This document shows positions 1-8,145 of a stretch of 64,000 bases of DNA, piece by piece; within the stretch, counting starts at the first letter, position 1; each line of letters opens with the position of its first letter. The notes under the pieces were generated by a model. It searched no databases. It was not told the origin of the DNA and worked only from the letters and a program-made list of their open reading frames with translations. This DNA is from Lysinibacillus pinottii (GTDB lineage: Bacteria; Bacillota; Bacilli; Bacillales_A; Planococcaceae), in the NCBI RefSeq assembly GCF_024753545.1, contig NZ_JANTOO010000009.1, forward strand, positions 124,001 to 188,000, written 5' to 3'. A program made the translations under genes and the position numbers.

Positions 1-90
1 ATTCGTATGCAGCCTAAGTAAATCTTTTTATCTGTAGTGGCAGTCAGCCTCGGTTGTTTCAAAAATTTGTCAGCGAAGGGGAGCGGTAAC

Positions 91-1716
91 ATGCATATGA
101 TGGATACGCCTTTATTATTAACAAGTTTTTTGAATCGAGCAGAACGATTTTTTCAGTCAAAGAAAATATATTCGCGAACAAGTGCTACGACAATTCATGA
201 ATTTACGTATAAAGAATATGTCAAACGAACTCGTCAATTAGCGGATGCTCTCACAAAATTAGGTATGCAGCAGGGCACGAAGGTTGGGACATTTGCTTGG
301 AATCATCATCGTCATTTAGAAGCCTATTTTGCTGTACCTTGTGCAGGAGCAGTTCTTCATATGATCAATATTCGGTTGGCACCTGAGCACATTATCTATG
401 TCATTAATCATGCAGAGGATGAAATATTATTAATTGACGACAATTTAGTACCCCTTATTGCACCATTTGTTTCACAGCTGAAAACGGTTAAACACATTAT
501 CATTATGGGTGATGCTGTGGCACTTGAATCTATCCCCATTCCAAATGCTTTGTCCTATGAGGCATTAATTGCAGATGCTAATGAGCATTTCTCATTTCCA
601 GATGATTTAGATGAGAATACACCTGCAGGTATGTGCTATACAAGTGCAACGACTGGTATGCCGAAAGGAGTAGTTTATACACATCGCAGTATTGTCCTTC
701 ACAGTTTAACTGCTGGGCTTGCAGATAGTATTGCTATTTGTGAATCAGATGTTGTACTACCTGTTGTACCAATGTTTCATGCTAATGCATGGGGATTCCC
801 CTTTGCTAGTGTAGCCTTTGGTGCCACACAGGTATTACCTGGTCCAATGTTTACGCCACAGCTTTTACTTGAGCTTTTTGATGTGTACAAAGTAACCTTG
901 ACGGCAGGTGTACCCACTATTTGGCTGGGCGTTTTACAGGAGCAACGTCTAAACCCTCGTGACCTATCGTCTATGCGGTTAATTGTTTGTGGAGGTTCCG
1001 CCTCACCTATTGGTCTTGTAAAGGGCTTTGAGGAAGAGTTGAAGATTCCTTATATGACTGGGTACGGCATGACAGAAACCTCTCCACTTGTAAGCTTATC
1101 AACGTATTTAACCCATATGCAGGACTATACGGCTGATGAAAAAATGCATGTTCGCATTACCCAAGGGATGACAATGCCACTTCTTGAGACTCGTGTTGTT
1201 AATGAAAATGGAGAGGTGCCATGGGATGGTAAAACGATGGGAGAACTAACGATACGAGGTCCGTGGATTGCAAATGAGTACTATCAGGATGAGCGTACCG
1301 ATGAAGCTTTTAAGGATGGTTGGCTTTATACAGGGGATATTGCGGTAATGACGCCGGATGGTTATATAAAAATTACGGATCGTACAAAGGATTTAATTAA
1401 GAGTGGCGGTGAATGGATTTCGTCAGTTGAGTTAGAAAATGCCTTGATGTCCCATCCAAAAGTCTTTGAAGCCGCTGTTATTGCCATCCCACATGAGAAA
1501 TGGCTGGAACGCCCTTTGGCGTGCGTAGTGCCAAAGCCAGAATACAAAAATTCTATTTCTAAAGAGGAACTAATCGAAAACTTACAAGCGCAATTCCATA
1601 AAACATGGATACCAGATGATATTGTTTTCATTCAGGAGGTACCAAAAACATCTGTAGGTAAGTTTTTGAAGGCGAAATTGCGAGAAGATTTAAAACATTA
1701 CCGTATACAAGTTTAG
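91..1716 (+). CDS. Medium/long-chain acyl-CoA ligase (AMP-binding)
   Basis: A 541-aa ANL-superfamily enzyme that would activate a carboxylic (fatty) acid with ATP to an acyl-adenylate and then a CoA thioester. The ATP loop lies near residues 183-195 (YTSATTGMPKGVV), the A5 motif GYGMTETSP near 324, YTGD near 412, the hinge DRTKDLIKSGGEW near 430 and the C-terminal catalytic Lys in TSVGKFLK. The order and length fit AlkK/FadD-type ligases. Residue 186 is Ala where the loop is normally Gly (TSGTTG), which is unusual. I chose ATG at 91, after AAGGGGAG at 76-83, over the upstream in-frame GTG at 37, which has no ribosome binding site. It stands alone and ends in a strong terminator. Substrate chain length cannot be read from sequence. 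Confidence 0.88.
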   Translation: MHMMDTPLLLTSFLNRAERFFQSKKIYSRTSATTIHEFTYKEYVKRTRQLADALTKLGMQQGTKVGTFAWNHHRHLEAYFAVPCAGAVLHMINIRLAPEHIIYVINHAEDEILLIDDNLVPLIAPFVSQLKTVKHIIIMGDAVALESIPIPNALSYEALIADANEHFSFPDDLDENTPAGMCYTSATTGMPKGVVYTHRSIVLHSLTAGLADSIAICESDVVLPVVPMFHANAWGFPFASVAFGATQVLPGPMFTPQLLLELFDVYKVTLTAGVPTIWLGVLQEQRLNPRDLSSMRLIVCGGSASPIGLVKGFEEELKIPYMTGYGMTETSPLVSLSTYLTHMQDYTADEKMHVRITQGMTMPLLETRVVNENGEVPWDGKTMGELTIRGPWIANEYYQDERTDEAFKDGWLYTGDIAVMTPDGYIKITDRTKDLIKSGGEWISSVELENALMSHPKVFEAAVIAIPHEKWLERPLACVVPKPEYKNSISKEELIENLQAQFHKTWIPDDIVFIQEVPKTSVGKFLKAKLREDLKHYRIQV

Positions 1717-1728
1717 TCCTGTAGCTAG

Positions 1729-1762
1729 AATGAAGGTAGTGAAAAACTACCTTCATTTTTTA
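1729..1762 (+). terminator. Rho-independent terminator after acyl-CoA ligase
   Basis: A perfect 12-bp stem (AATGAAGGTAGT with its complement) closed by a GAAAA loop and followed by a T-run, 13 nt after the ligase stop codon. Confidence 0.9.
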
Positions 1763-1842
1763 AATTGAAATAAATTTCTGGAAAGTGAAACTATTTTTTC
1801 TATTTTGCCGTATAATTTTAGAAACGAAAGGATGTGGATATA

Positions 1843-2073
1843 TTGTCAATTGCCATTGTAGCGATTATTGGTGGGGTTATTATTTCTTTAGCAGGAATTT
1901 TTACAGATTCCCGTACAAGACAGCAAAAAATAAAATTAAAGGCTATCGAAAAAGAAGTAGAATTAGAAAAGCTGCGATTAGAAACCTATACAATTGAAAC
2001 GGAAAAAATGCGCCTTGAATTAGAACAGTCGAAGGTGCTACTATTAGAGGAAAAACAAAACTCAAACAAGTAG
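1843..2073 (+). CDS. Small membrane-anchored coiled-coil protein
   Basis: A 76-aa protein of unknown function. Residues 2-20 are a glycine-containing hydrophobic helix and residues 25-72 are rich in Lys, Glu and Leu with heptad-like spacing, so it is probably a single-pass membrane protein with a cytoplasmic coiled coil. The start is judged to be TTG at 1843: AAAGGATGTG at 1827-1836 matches the anti-Shine-Dalgarno with one mismatch and leaves 6 nt to TTG, whereas the in-frame GTG at 1834 overlaps that site. I do not recognise a named family. It lies between the acyl-CoA ligase and cheR, and no functional link is evident. Confidence 0.6.
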   Translation: MSIAIVAIIGGVIISLAGIFTDSRTRQQKIKLKAIEKEVELEKLRLETYTIETEKMRLELEQSKVLLLEEKQNSNK

Positions 2074-2157
2074 ACGAGTATACATGAGAAAGACTATTTC
2101 AGGATTGTCTCTTTTCAGCTATAATGGAACTACGACGCTAGAGGGGAAGATGACCAT

Positions 2158-2934
2158 ATGTCTGATTATGAACAGTTTATAGAAGGTATCAAGCGCAAAA
2201 CAGGAATAGATTTAGCGTTATATAAAGAAGCGCAAATGAAAAGACGATTAACCTCACTTTATGAAAAAAAAGGTTATCGAAATTTTGTTGACTTTCTAAG
2301 GGCACTTGAACAAAATCGTGATTTAATGAATGAGTTTTTAGATCGTATGACGATTAATGTTTCTGAATTTTATCGTAATGGCAAGCGTTGGGAAGTATTG
2401 CAAAAGAAAATATTACCTAAGCTATTACAAACTAATAAGCGTTTAAAAATTTGGAGTGCTGCTTGTTCAACAGGAGAAGAGCCGTATTCATTAGTAATGG
2501 TCTTATCTCAATTAGTGCCTTTATCTCAAATTCAAATTATTGCTACTGATTTAGATGAAAATGTCATTCAAAAAGCGAAATTGGGTGTCTACCCAGAGCG
2601 CTCCTTAGCTGAAGTGCCAAATGACATTAAAGCTAAATGTTTTGAACAAGAAGGATCCTTCTACCGCGTGAAAGATGAGATTAAGCGTTGTGTGACCTTT
2701 AAAAAACAAAATTTGCTCAATGATACCTATGACAGCAATTATGATTTAATAGTTTGCCGCAATGTAATGATCTATTTTACGGAAGAAGCCAAAGATCAAA
2801 TTTATAACGATTTTAGTAAAGCATTACGCAAGGATGGCATATTATTTGTAGGATCGACAGAGCAAATTTTTAATCCATCTCGTTACCAATTTGAAGTAGA
2901 GGACACATTCTTCTATCGGAAAAACAGTTTATAA
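2158..2934 (+). CDS. cheR: Chemotaxis protein methyltransferase CheR
   Basis: A 258-aa SAM-dependent methyltransferase that methylates glutamate residues of chemoreceptors. The N-terminal helical CheR_N domain covers about residues 1-75. The Rossmann methyltransferase domain follows, with the signature SAACSTGEEPYS near residue 100, an acidic ATDLDE motif near 140 and CRNVMIYF near 200. Its position directly upstream of aroC is the B. subtilis order (ndk-cheR-aroC). A perfect -10 hexamer TATAAT lies at 2120-2125, with only a poor -35. A terminator-like hairpin after the stop separates it from the aro operon. No other chemotaxis gene is in the window. Confidence 0.93.
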   Translation: MSDYEQFIEGIKRKTGIDLALYKEAQMKRRLTSLYEKKGYRNFVDFLRALEQNRDLMNEFLDRMTINVSEFYRNGKRWEVLQKKILPKLLQTNKRLKIWSAACSTGEEPYSLVMVLSQLVPLSQIQIIATDLDENVIQKAKLGVYPERSLAEVPNDIKAKCFEQEGSFYRVKDEIKRCVTFKKQNLLNDTYDSNYDLIVCRNVMIYFTEEAKDQIYNDFSKALRKDGILFVGSTEQIFNPSRYQFEVEDTFFYRKNSL

Positions 2935-3010
2935 TATGAATGAAAAGCTTGTACAAATGACTGGTTTCATCATGTACATATAGTAACTAAAGCATTAACA
3001 TAGATAATTC

Positions 3011-3050
3011 GTACGCTTTTCGCTTATCCTAAGCAAAGGCGTATTTTTTA
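3011..3050 (+). terminator. Terminator after cheR
   Basis: TACGCTTTTCGCTTA pairs with TAAGCAAAGGCGTA (one bulge) and is followed by a T-run. It isolates cheR from the aro genes. Confidence 0.7.
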
Positions 3051-3182
3051 TAAATTTTAGCACTTCACTTCAGTAGTGTAGTAATGTTTTATGCAAGTCG
3101 TTCAGAATATTCGCATATAGGTTGTGTAAATAGTATGAACTTAAAAGACATTTGCAAAAGGACTGTTTTTTTAAAGAATATA

Positions 3183-3191
3183 TGTTATAGT
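3183..3191 (+). promoter_or_regulatory. Extended -10 promoter of the aro operon
   Basis: TGTTATAGT is a TG-n-TATAGT extended -10 element 42 nt upstream of the aroC start. The -35 region is weak. The rest of the roughly 300-nt cheR-aroC gap holds the cheR terminator and AT-rich sequence without an ORF. Confidence 0.5.
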
Positions 3192-3232
3192 GAAAAATAC
3201 ATACTTTAGCGAGTTGAAGGGAGAAAGCGTTT

Positions 3233-4414
3233 ATGCGTTACTTAACAGCGGGTGAGTCACACGGCCCCCAACTAACAACAATTATTGAAGGTTTACCATC
3301 ACTCTTACCTATTACTGCAGAAAAAATTAATCACGATTTAAAGCGACGTCAAGGAGGTCATGGACGTGGACGACGCATGCAAATTGAAACAGATACAGTA
3401 GAGATTGTCGCAGGCGTTCGTCATGGACAAACACTTGGATCACCTGTCGCTCTAGTTGTAGCCAATGATGATTGGAAGCATTGGACGAAAATTATGGGTG
3501 CTGAGCCATTAGCAGAAGATGTAAATCCTGAGGATATCAAACGGCAAATTTCACGACCTCGTCCGGGCCATGCAGATTTAGTTGGAGGCATGAAATACGG
3601 ACACCGTGATTTGCGAAATGTATTAGAGCGTTCTTCAGCTCGTGAAACAACTGTACGTGTAGCAGTCGGCTCTGTGGCAAAGGCTTTATTAAATGAATTA
3701 GGTATTTCTATTGTGGCGCATGTTACGGAGATTGTCGGAATTAAGGCTGATACCTCCTTAGTGGAAGGGAAAACAGTCGATGAAATTCGTGCCATTGTGG
3801 AAGCGGACCCTTGCTATTGTGTAGATCCAGTGGCATCTGCAAAGATGGTAGATGCGATTGATGAAGCAAAAAAAGCTGGGGATTCTATCGGTGGAGTTGT
3901 TGAAGTCATCGTAGAAGGTATGCCAGCAGGTATAGGGTCTTATGTACACTATGATCGTAAGCTCGATGCTAAGTTAGCGGCGGCAATGCTTTCTATTAAT
4001 GCATTTAAAGGGGTAGAATTTGGGCTTGGTTTTGAGATGGCTCGTCGCAAAGGCTCTGAAGTTCATGATGAAATTATTTGGACGGAAGAAGAAGGCTATA
4101 CTCGTGCGACCAATCGACTTGGTGGCTTAGAGGGTGGTATGTCTACGGGCATGCCAATTGTTGTACGAGGTGTAATGAAACCAATTCCAACATTATATAA
4201 ACCATTACAAAGTGTGGATATTGAAACAAAAGAGCCGTTTAAAGCAAGTGTAGAGCGTTCGGACAGCTGTGCGGTACCAGCTGCATCAGTTGTAGCGGAG
4301 CATGTTATTGCCTGGGAAATAGCGACTGTTATTTTGGAACAATTCCATAGTGACCAATTACCACAATTAAAAGCTCAAATTGATGAACATCGTCAATATA
4401 CGAAGGGGTTCTGA
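3233..4414 (+). CDS. aroC: Chorismate synthase
   Basis: A 393-aa FMN-dependent lyase that converts 5-enolpyruvylshikimate-3-phosphate to chorismate, the last shikimate step (called aroF in B. subtilis). Family signatures are the N-terminal TAGESHG, RRQGGHGRGRRM near residue 38, a RSSARETT segment near 135 with the FMN/substrate residues, and a C-terminal GGMSTGMP segment. The length is normal for the long, Gram-positive type. ATG at 3233 follows a GAAGGGAG site. It is the first gene of aroC-aroB-aroH-hisC-tyrA and is separated from aroB by 3 nt. Confidence 0.97.
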   Translation: MRYLTAGESHGPQLTTIIEGLPSLLPITAEKINHDLKRRQGGHGRGRRMQIETDTVEIVAGVRHGQTLGSPVALVVANDDWKHWTKIMGAEPLAEDVNPEDIKRQISRPRPGHADLVGGMKYGHRDLRNVLERSSARETTVRVAVGSVAKALLNELGISIVAHVTEIVGIKADTSLVEGKTVDEIRAIVEADPCYCVDPVASAKMVDAIDEAKKAGDSIGGVVEVIVEGMPAGIGSYVHYDRKLDAKLAAAMLSINAFKGVEFGLGFEMARRKGSEVHDEIIWTEEEGYTRATNRLGGLEGGMSTGMPIVVRGVMKPIPTLYKPLQSVDIETKEPFKASVERSDSCAVPAASVVAEHVIAWEIATVILEQFHSDQLPQLKAQIDEHRQYTKGF

Positions 4415-4417
4415 TAT

Positions 4418-5509
4418 ATGCGTGTTCCAGTTGCAACAAAATCACATCATTATGAGGTTCTACTTGGCCATCGTTTTCTAACTGAAGCTATTCAAACATA
4501 TGCGGATCAGCTAAATAAAGCAGATAAGTTTTTTGTCTTTACAGATGCTCATGTATGGGAGGCTCAGGGAGACTATTTCAAGGCAAATTTCCCATATGAT
4601 TTTGAAGTATTTATTTTGCCTGGTGGCGAAGCATGCAAAACCTTTGAGCAATATTATGCAGCTCAAACTTTTTTACTTGAGCAAAAATGTTCTCGGAAAT
4701 CATTTGTTTTTGCTTTTGGTGGAGGGGCTGTTGGTGATTTAACGGGATTTGTTGCAGCAACCTATATGCGCGGAATTCCGTTTATTCAAATTCCAACAAC
4801 TATTTTGGCGCATGATTCAGCCGTAGGTGGTAAGACGGCTATTAACCATCCATTAGGAAAAAATATGATTGGCGCATTTTATCAGCCGGAAGGTGTTATT
4901 TACGATACAGTTTTTTCTGAAACCCTACCTGTACGCGAAATTCGTTCAGGAACAGCTGAGTTAATCAAACATGCGATGATTTCTGATTCAGCATGGTTAG
5001 AGGAATTAATGGCAGCAGATTCCGTGATGCATTTTAATCAGCAGGAATTAGCGATGCAGCTAAAAAAGGGAATTGAGGTTAAGGCAAAAATTGTCGCAGA
5101 GGATGAAACAGAGCAATCTGTTCGAAAGTTTTTAAATTTGGGCCATACATATGGACATGCGATTGAAGCGGCTGCAGGCTACGGCAAAGTCGCTCATGGT
5201 GAGGCAGTCATGATTGGTCTTGTGTATTGCTTATTATTGAGTGAACGTTATGGGGAGCTCAATCGTCCATTTACTAAAGCATTTTTACAATTTGCAGTTA
5301 AAAATGGCTATCCTTTTGAGGCAGTAAATGACTATACATTCGAACAATTAACAAGTTATTTAATGAAAGATAAAAAGACAGAATATGGAATTTTGCAATT
5401 TGTTTTGTTAGAAAAAATCGGTAAACCGTTTGTGCGGGCAATTGATTTAAAAGAATGCAAAGAAGTAGATGCCGAATATAGAGAGTTATTAGCGGAGGTG
5501 CTTGTATGA
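4418..5509 (+). CDS. aroB: 3-dehydroquinate synthase
   Basis: A 363-aa NAD-dependent, metal-dependent enzyme that cyclises DAHP to 3-dehydroquinate, the second shikimate step. Visible motifs are GGGAVGDLTGFVA near residue 105, the substrate segment AHDSAVGGKTAIN near 130 and the metal-binding LGHTYGHAIE near 245. The ATG lies 3 nt after the aroC stop with GAAGGGG inside the aroC end, and the gene overlaps aroH by 4 nt (ATGA), so translation is probably coupled. The length is typical for Bacillales. Confidence 0.97.
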   Translation: MRVPVATKSHHYEVLLGHRFLTEAIQTYADQLNKADKFFVFTDAHVWEAQGDYFKANFPYDFEVFILPGGEACKTFEQYYAAQTFLLEQKCSRKSFVFAFGGGAVGDLTGFVAATYMRGIPFIQIPTTILAHDSAVGGKTAINHPLGKNMIGAFYQPEGVIYDTVFSETLPVREIRSGTAELIKHAMISDSAWLEELMAADSVMHFNQQELAMQLKKGIEVKAKIVAEDETEQSVRKFLNLGHTYGHAIEAAAGYGKVAHGEAVMIGLVYCLLLSERYGELNRPFTKAFLQFAVKNGYPFEAVNDYTFEQLTSYLMKDKKTEYGILQFVLLEKIGKPFVRAIDLKECKEVDAEYRELLAEVLV

Positions 5510-5874
5510 TTCGTGGACTTAGAGGAGCAATTACAATTGAATCTGACAAGCCAGAGCTTGTATGGGATGAGACAGCAAGATTAGTGCGTGAGGTTGTGGC
5601 AGCAAATAATGTAGAAATAGATGATATTGCTTCCATTTTGATTTCTACTACGCCTGATATTACCTCAGCATTTCCTGCTCGGGCAGTCCGATTGATGGAA
5701 GGGTGGCAATATGTTCCAGTGATGTGTACACATGAAATGGATGTACCGAATGCCCTACCATTATGTATTCGAGTATTAATTCATGCGAATATAGAGGTAG
5801 CCCAAAAAGATGTTAAGCACTTGTATCTCAATGATGCAGTGAAATTAAGACCAGATTTAGCACAAGCTAAATAA
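5506..5874 (+). CDS. aroH: Chorismate mutase, AroH type
   Basis: A 122-aa monofunctional trimeric chorismate mutase that rearranges chorismate to prephenate for phenylalanine and tyrosine. It starts with the family hallmark MIRGLRGAITIE and carries a PLCIRVLIH segment near residue 86 containing the active-site arginine. It overlaps aroB by 4 nt. In B. subtilis this gene is followed by the six trp genes; here hisC follows after 18 nt. Confidence 0.95.
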   Translation: MIRGLRGAITIESDKPELVWDETARLVREVVAANNVEIDDIASILISTTPDITSAFPARAVRLMEGWQYVPVMCTHEMDVPNALPLCIRVLIHANIEVAQKDVKHLYLNDAVKLRPDLAQAK

Positions 5875-5892
5875 GTAGAGGAGATGTTTTAG

Positions 5893-6993
5893 ATGAAGTG
5901 GAAACAACAATTGGACGGTATGCAAGCGTATAAACCAGGAAAACCAATTGAAGAAGTGCAACGTGAATATGGCTTAAAAGAAGTTATTAAATTGGCATCT
6001 AATGAAAATCCATTTGGATGCTCACCTAAGGTGACAGCTTATTTACAAAATAATGCAGTGAATCATGCTCTTTATCCAGATGGCTATGCACAAAATTTAC
6101 GTACAGCTGTTGCAAATCATCTAGGTGTTCAAGAGACACAGCTTCTATTTGGTAACGGCTCTGACGATATCATTGCTATTATTACTCGTGCTTTGTTGTA
6201 TCCAGGGGTAAATACCATTATGGCTGACCTATCCTTCTCCCAATACTGGCATAATGCTGAAATTGAAGGTGCTGAAATCCGTAAAATTCCTTGTGTGGAG
6301 GGTGCACATGATTTAGAGGCGATGGCTGCTGCGATTGATGATCAAACAGCCGTTATATGGGTATGTAGTCCGAATAATCCTACTGGTGTGGTCATTCCAG
6401 ATACGGCTTTACGTGCCTTCCTTGCCAAAGTACCAAACGATGTACTTGTCGTACTTGATGAAGCGTACATTGAATACGTGACACATCCTGAACATAAGGA
6501 TACTCTACCAATCATCGACCAATATCCAAATGTTCTTTTATTACGTACATTCTCTAAGGCATATGGTTTGGCATCGTTCCGAGTTGGCTATGCGATTGGC
6601 CAACCAACTATTATTGAAAAGCTTGATCCGGTCAGAGGTCCATTTAATAATACAAGTCTAAGCCAAGCCGTAGCTGCTATTGCACTTAGTGATCAGGAAT
6701 ATATAGAAGCATGTCGTGAAGCGAATGAACATGGTAAAAAACAATATGTTGAATTCTGTGAAAAACATAATCTAAAATACTTCCCATCTGATACGAACTT
6801 TATTTTCTTTGATACAAAGGCTGATAGTGATGTCATTTTCCAAGAGCTTATGAAAAAGGGCTTTATTGTGCGCAGTGGTAATGCTTTAGGATTACCAGGA
6901 TTTATCCGTGTCACAATCGGTACCGAAGCCCAAAATGCAGCATTGCTAGTTCAACTTGACAATGTATTAAAAGAGCAAGGAGTATTTGCATGA
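5893..6993 (+). CDS. hisC: Histidinol-phosphate/aromatic aminotransferase
   Basis: A 366-aa PLP-dependent class I/II aminotransferase. In Bacillales, HisC serves both histidine synthesis (histidinol phosphate) and the final transamination of phenylpyruvate or 4-hydroxyphenylpyruvate. SNENPFG lies near residue 36, the PLP-contact SPNNPTG near 158 and the Schiff-base lysine in TFSKAYGLA near 220, followed by RVGYAIG. ATG at 5893 has an AGAGGAGATG-type site. It overlaps tyrA by 4 nt, which supports a role in aromatic amino acid synthesis here. Confidence 0.95.
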   Translation: MKWKQQLDGMQAYKPGKPIEEVQREYGLKEVIKLASNENPFGCSPKVTAYLQNNAVNHALYPDGYAQNLRTAVANHLGVQETQLLFGNGSDDIIAIITRALLYPGVNTIMADLSFSQYWHNAEIEGAEIRKIPCVEGAHDLEAMAAAIDDQTAVIWVCSPNNPTGVVIPDTALRAFLAKVPNDVLVVLDEAYIEYVTHPEHKDTLPIIDQYPNVLLLRTFSKAYGLASFRVGYAIGQPTIIEKLDPVRGPFNNTSLSQAVAAIALSDQEYIEACREANEHGKKQYVEFCEKHNLKYFPSDTNFIFFDTKADSDVIFQELMKKGFIVRSGNALGLPGFIRVTIGTEAQNAALLVQLDNVLKEQGVFA

Positions 6994-8087
6994 CACGCAA
7001 TGTGCTCGTTATTGGGCTAGGATTAATCGGTGGTTCTATCGCCCTTGCTTTACAGAAGGCACCAGATACAAAGATTATTGGTTATGACATGGATGCTCAA
7101 ACACGTGAGCATGCACAAGCATTAAATATTGTACATGACACTGTGACGGATCCACAGGCAATTGCAGCGGATGTCGATATTATTATTTTCGGTACACCAG
7201 TTAATGCAACGCTTGAATGGATGGAGCAATTAAAATCATGGCCATTAAAAAATAAAGTCATTGTAACAGATACAGGAAGTACAAAAAAATTAATTATGCA
7301 AAAAGCTGGTGAATTACGTGAACTGGGCATTACGTTTATTGGTGGACATCCAATGGCAGGTTCACACAAAAGTGGCGTATTAGCTGCAAAGGCGCATCTT
7401 TTTGAAAATGCCTACTATATGCTAACACCGCTCGCTGGTGAAGAAATTGTTCATATGGCACAGCTAGAAAGTCTATTAAAATTTACGCATGCAAAGGTGG
7501 TAAGTGTTTCTGCAAGTGAGCATGACCATATGACAGCTGTGGTGAGCCATTTCCCTCATGTTATTGCAGCTTCTCTTGTGCATCAATTAGGAGGAGAGAA
7601 TGGGGAATATCCTATGACTCGCTCTCTTGCAGCAGGAGGCTTCCGTGATGTGACGCGTATAGCCTCTTCCAACCCGGTTTTATGGCGAGACATCACTTTA
7701 CAAAATCGTGATGAGTTACTTACTCAGCTAGAAGGCTGGGAAAAAGAAATGGGCCGTATTAAGGATTTGCTGACGAATGGTACCTCTCGAGATATTGAAG
7801 ACTATTTTTCTATTGCCAAAGAACTGAGAGATGAATTACCAATTAGCGCAGGAGCAATGTATACAGCGTTTGACTTATACGTAGATGTTCCAGACTATCC
7901 AGGTGTCATTTCCGAGGTAACAGGTTTGCTAGCTGATGAGGCAATAAGTATTACGAATTTAAGAATTGTCGAATCGAGGGAGGATGTTTTCGGTATTTTG
8001 GTCATTAGTTTCCAAAGTGAAAATGACCGCGAACGTGCAGCAGCATGTATACAAAAACGTGCGAAATTTGAAACATATATTTCATAA
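6990..8087 (+). CDS. tyrA: Prephenate dehydrogenase with ACT domain
   Basis: A 365-aa enzyme that oxidatively decarboxylates prephenate to 4-hydroxyphenylpyruvate. The NAD-binding loop GLGLIGGSIALA lies at residues 9-20, the catalytic-domain segment GGHPMAGSHKSG near 117 and a C-terminal ACT regulatory domain from about 295 (YVDVPDYPGVISEV), which suggests feedback control by an amino acid, probably tyrosine. The start overlaps the hisC stop (ATGA). A hairpin follows the stop before aroA. Confidence 0.95.
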   Translation: MTRNVLVIGLGLIGGSIALALQKAPDTKIIGYDMDAQTREHAQALNIVHDTVTDPQAIAADVDIIIFGTPVNATLEWMEQLKSWPLKNKVIVTDTGSTKKLIMQKAGELRELGITFIGGHPMAGSHKSGVLAAKAHLFENAYYMLTPLAGEEIVHMAQLESLLKFTHAKVVSVSASEHDHMTAVVSHFPHVIAASLVHQLGGENGEYPMTRSLAAGGFRDVTRIASSNPVLWRDITLQNRDELLTQLEGWEKEMGRIKDLLTNGTSRDIEDYFSIAKELRDELPISAGAMYTAFDLYVDVPDYPGVISEVTGLLADEAISITNLRIVESREDVFGILVISFQSENDRERAAACIQKRAKFETYIS

Positions 8088-8091
8088 AAAA

Positions 8092-8119
8092 AGAAAGCGT
8101 CGGGATTACGGCGCTTTCT
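8092..8119 (+). other. Intercistronic hairpin between tyrA and aroA
   Basis: AGAAAGCGTCG pairs with CGGCGCTTTCT (11 bp with one G-U) around a 6-nt loop, starting 4 nt after the tyrA stop. No T-run follows on the plus strand. It may attenuate read-through or mark a processing site rather than act as a full terminator. Confidence 0.5.
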
Positions 8120-8145
8120 GTCTTCATATTGGAGGGAGTAAATTA

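Noticed and set aside
8092..8119. A CcpA cre-like operator suggested by GAAAGCG...CGCTTTC
   Set aside because: The arms are separated too widely for a 14-bp cre site; the sequence is better explained as an RNA hairpin.
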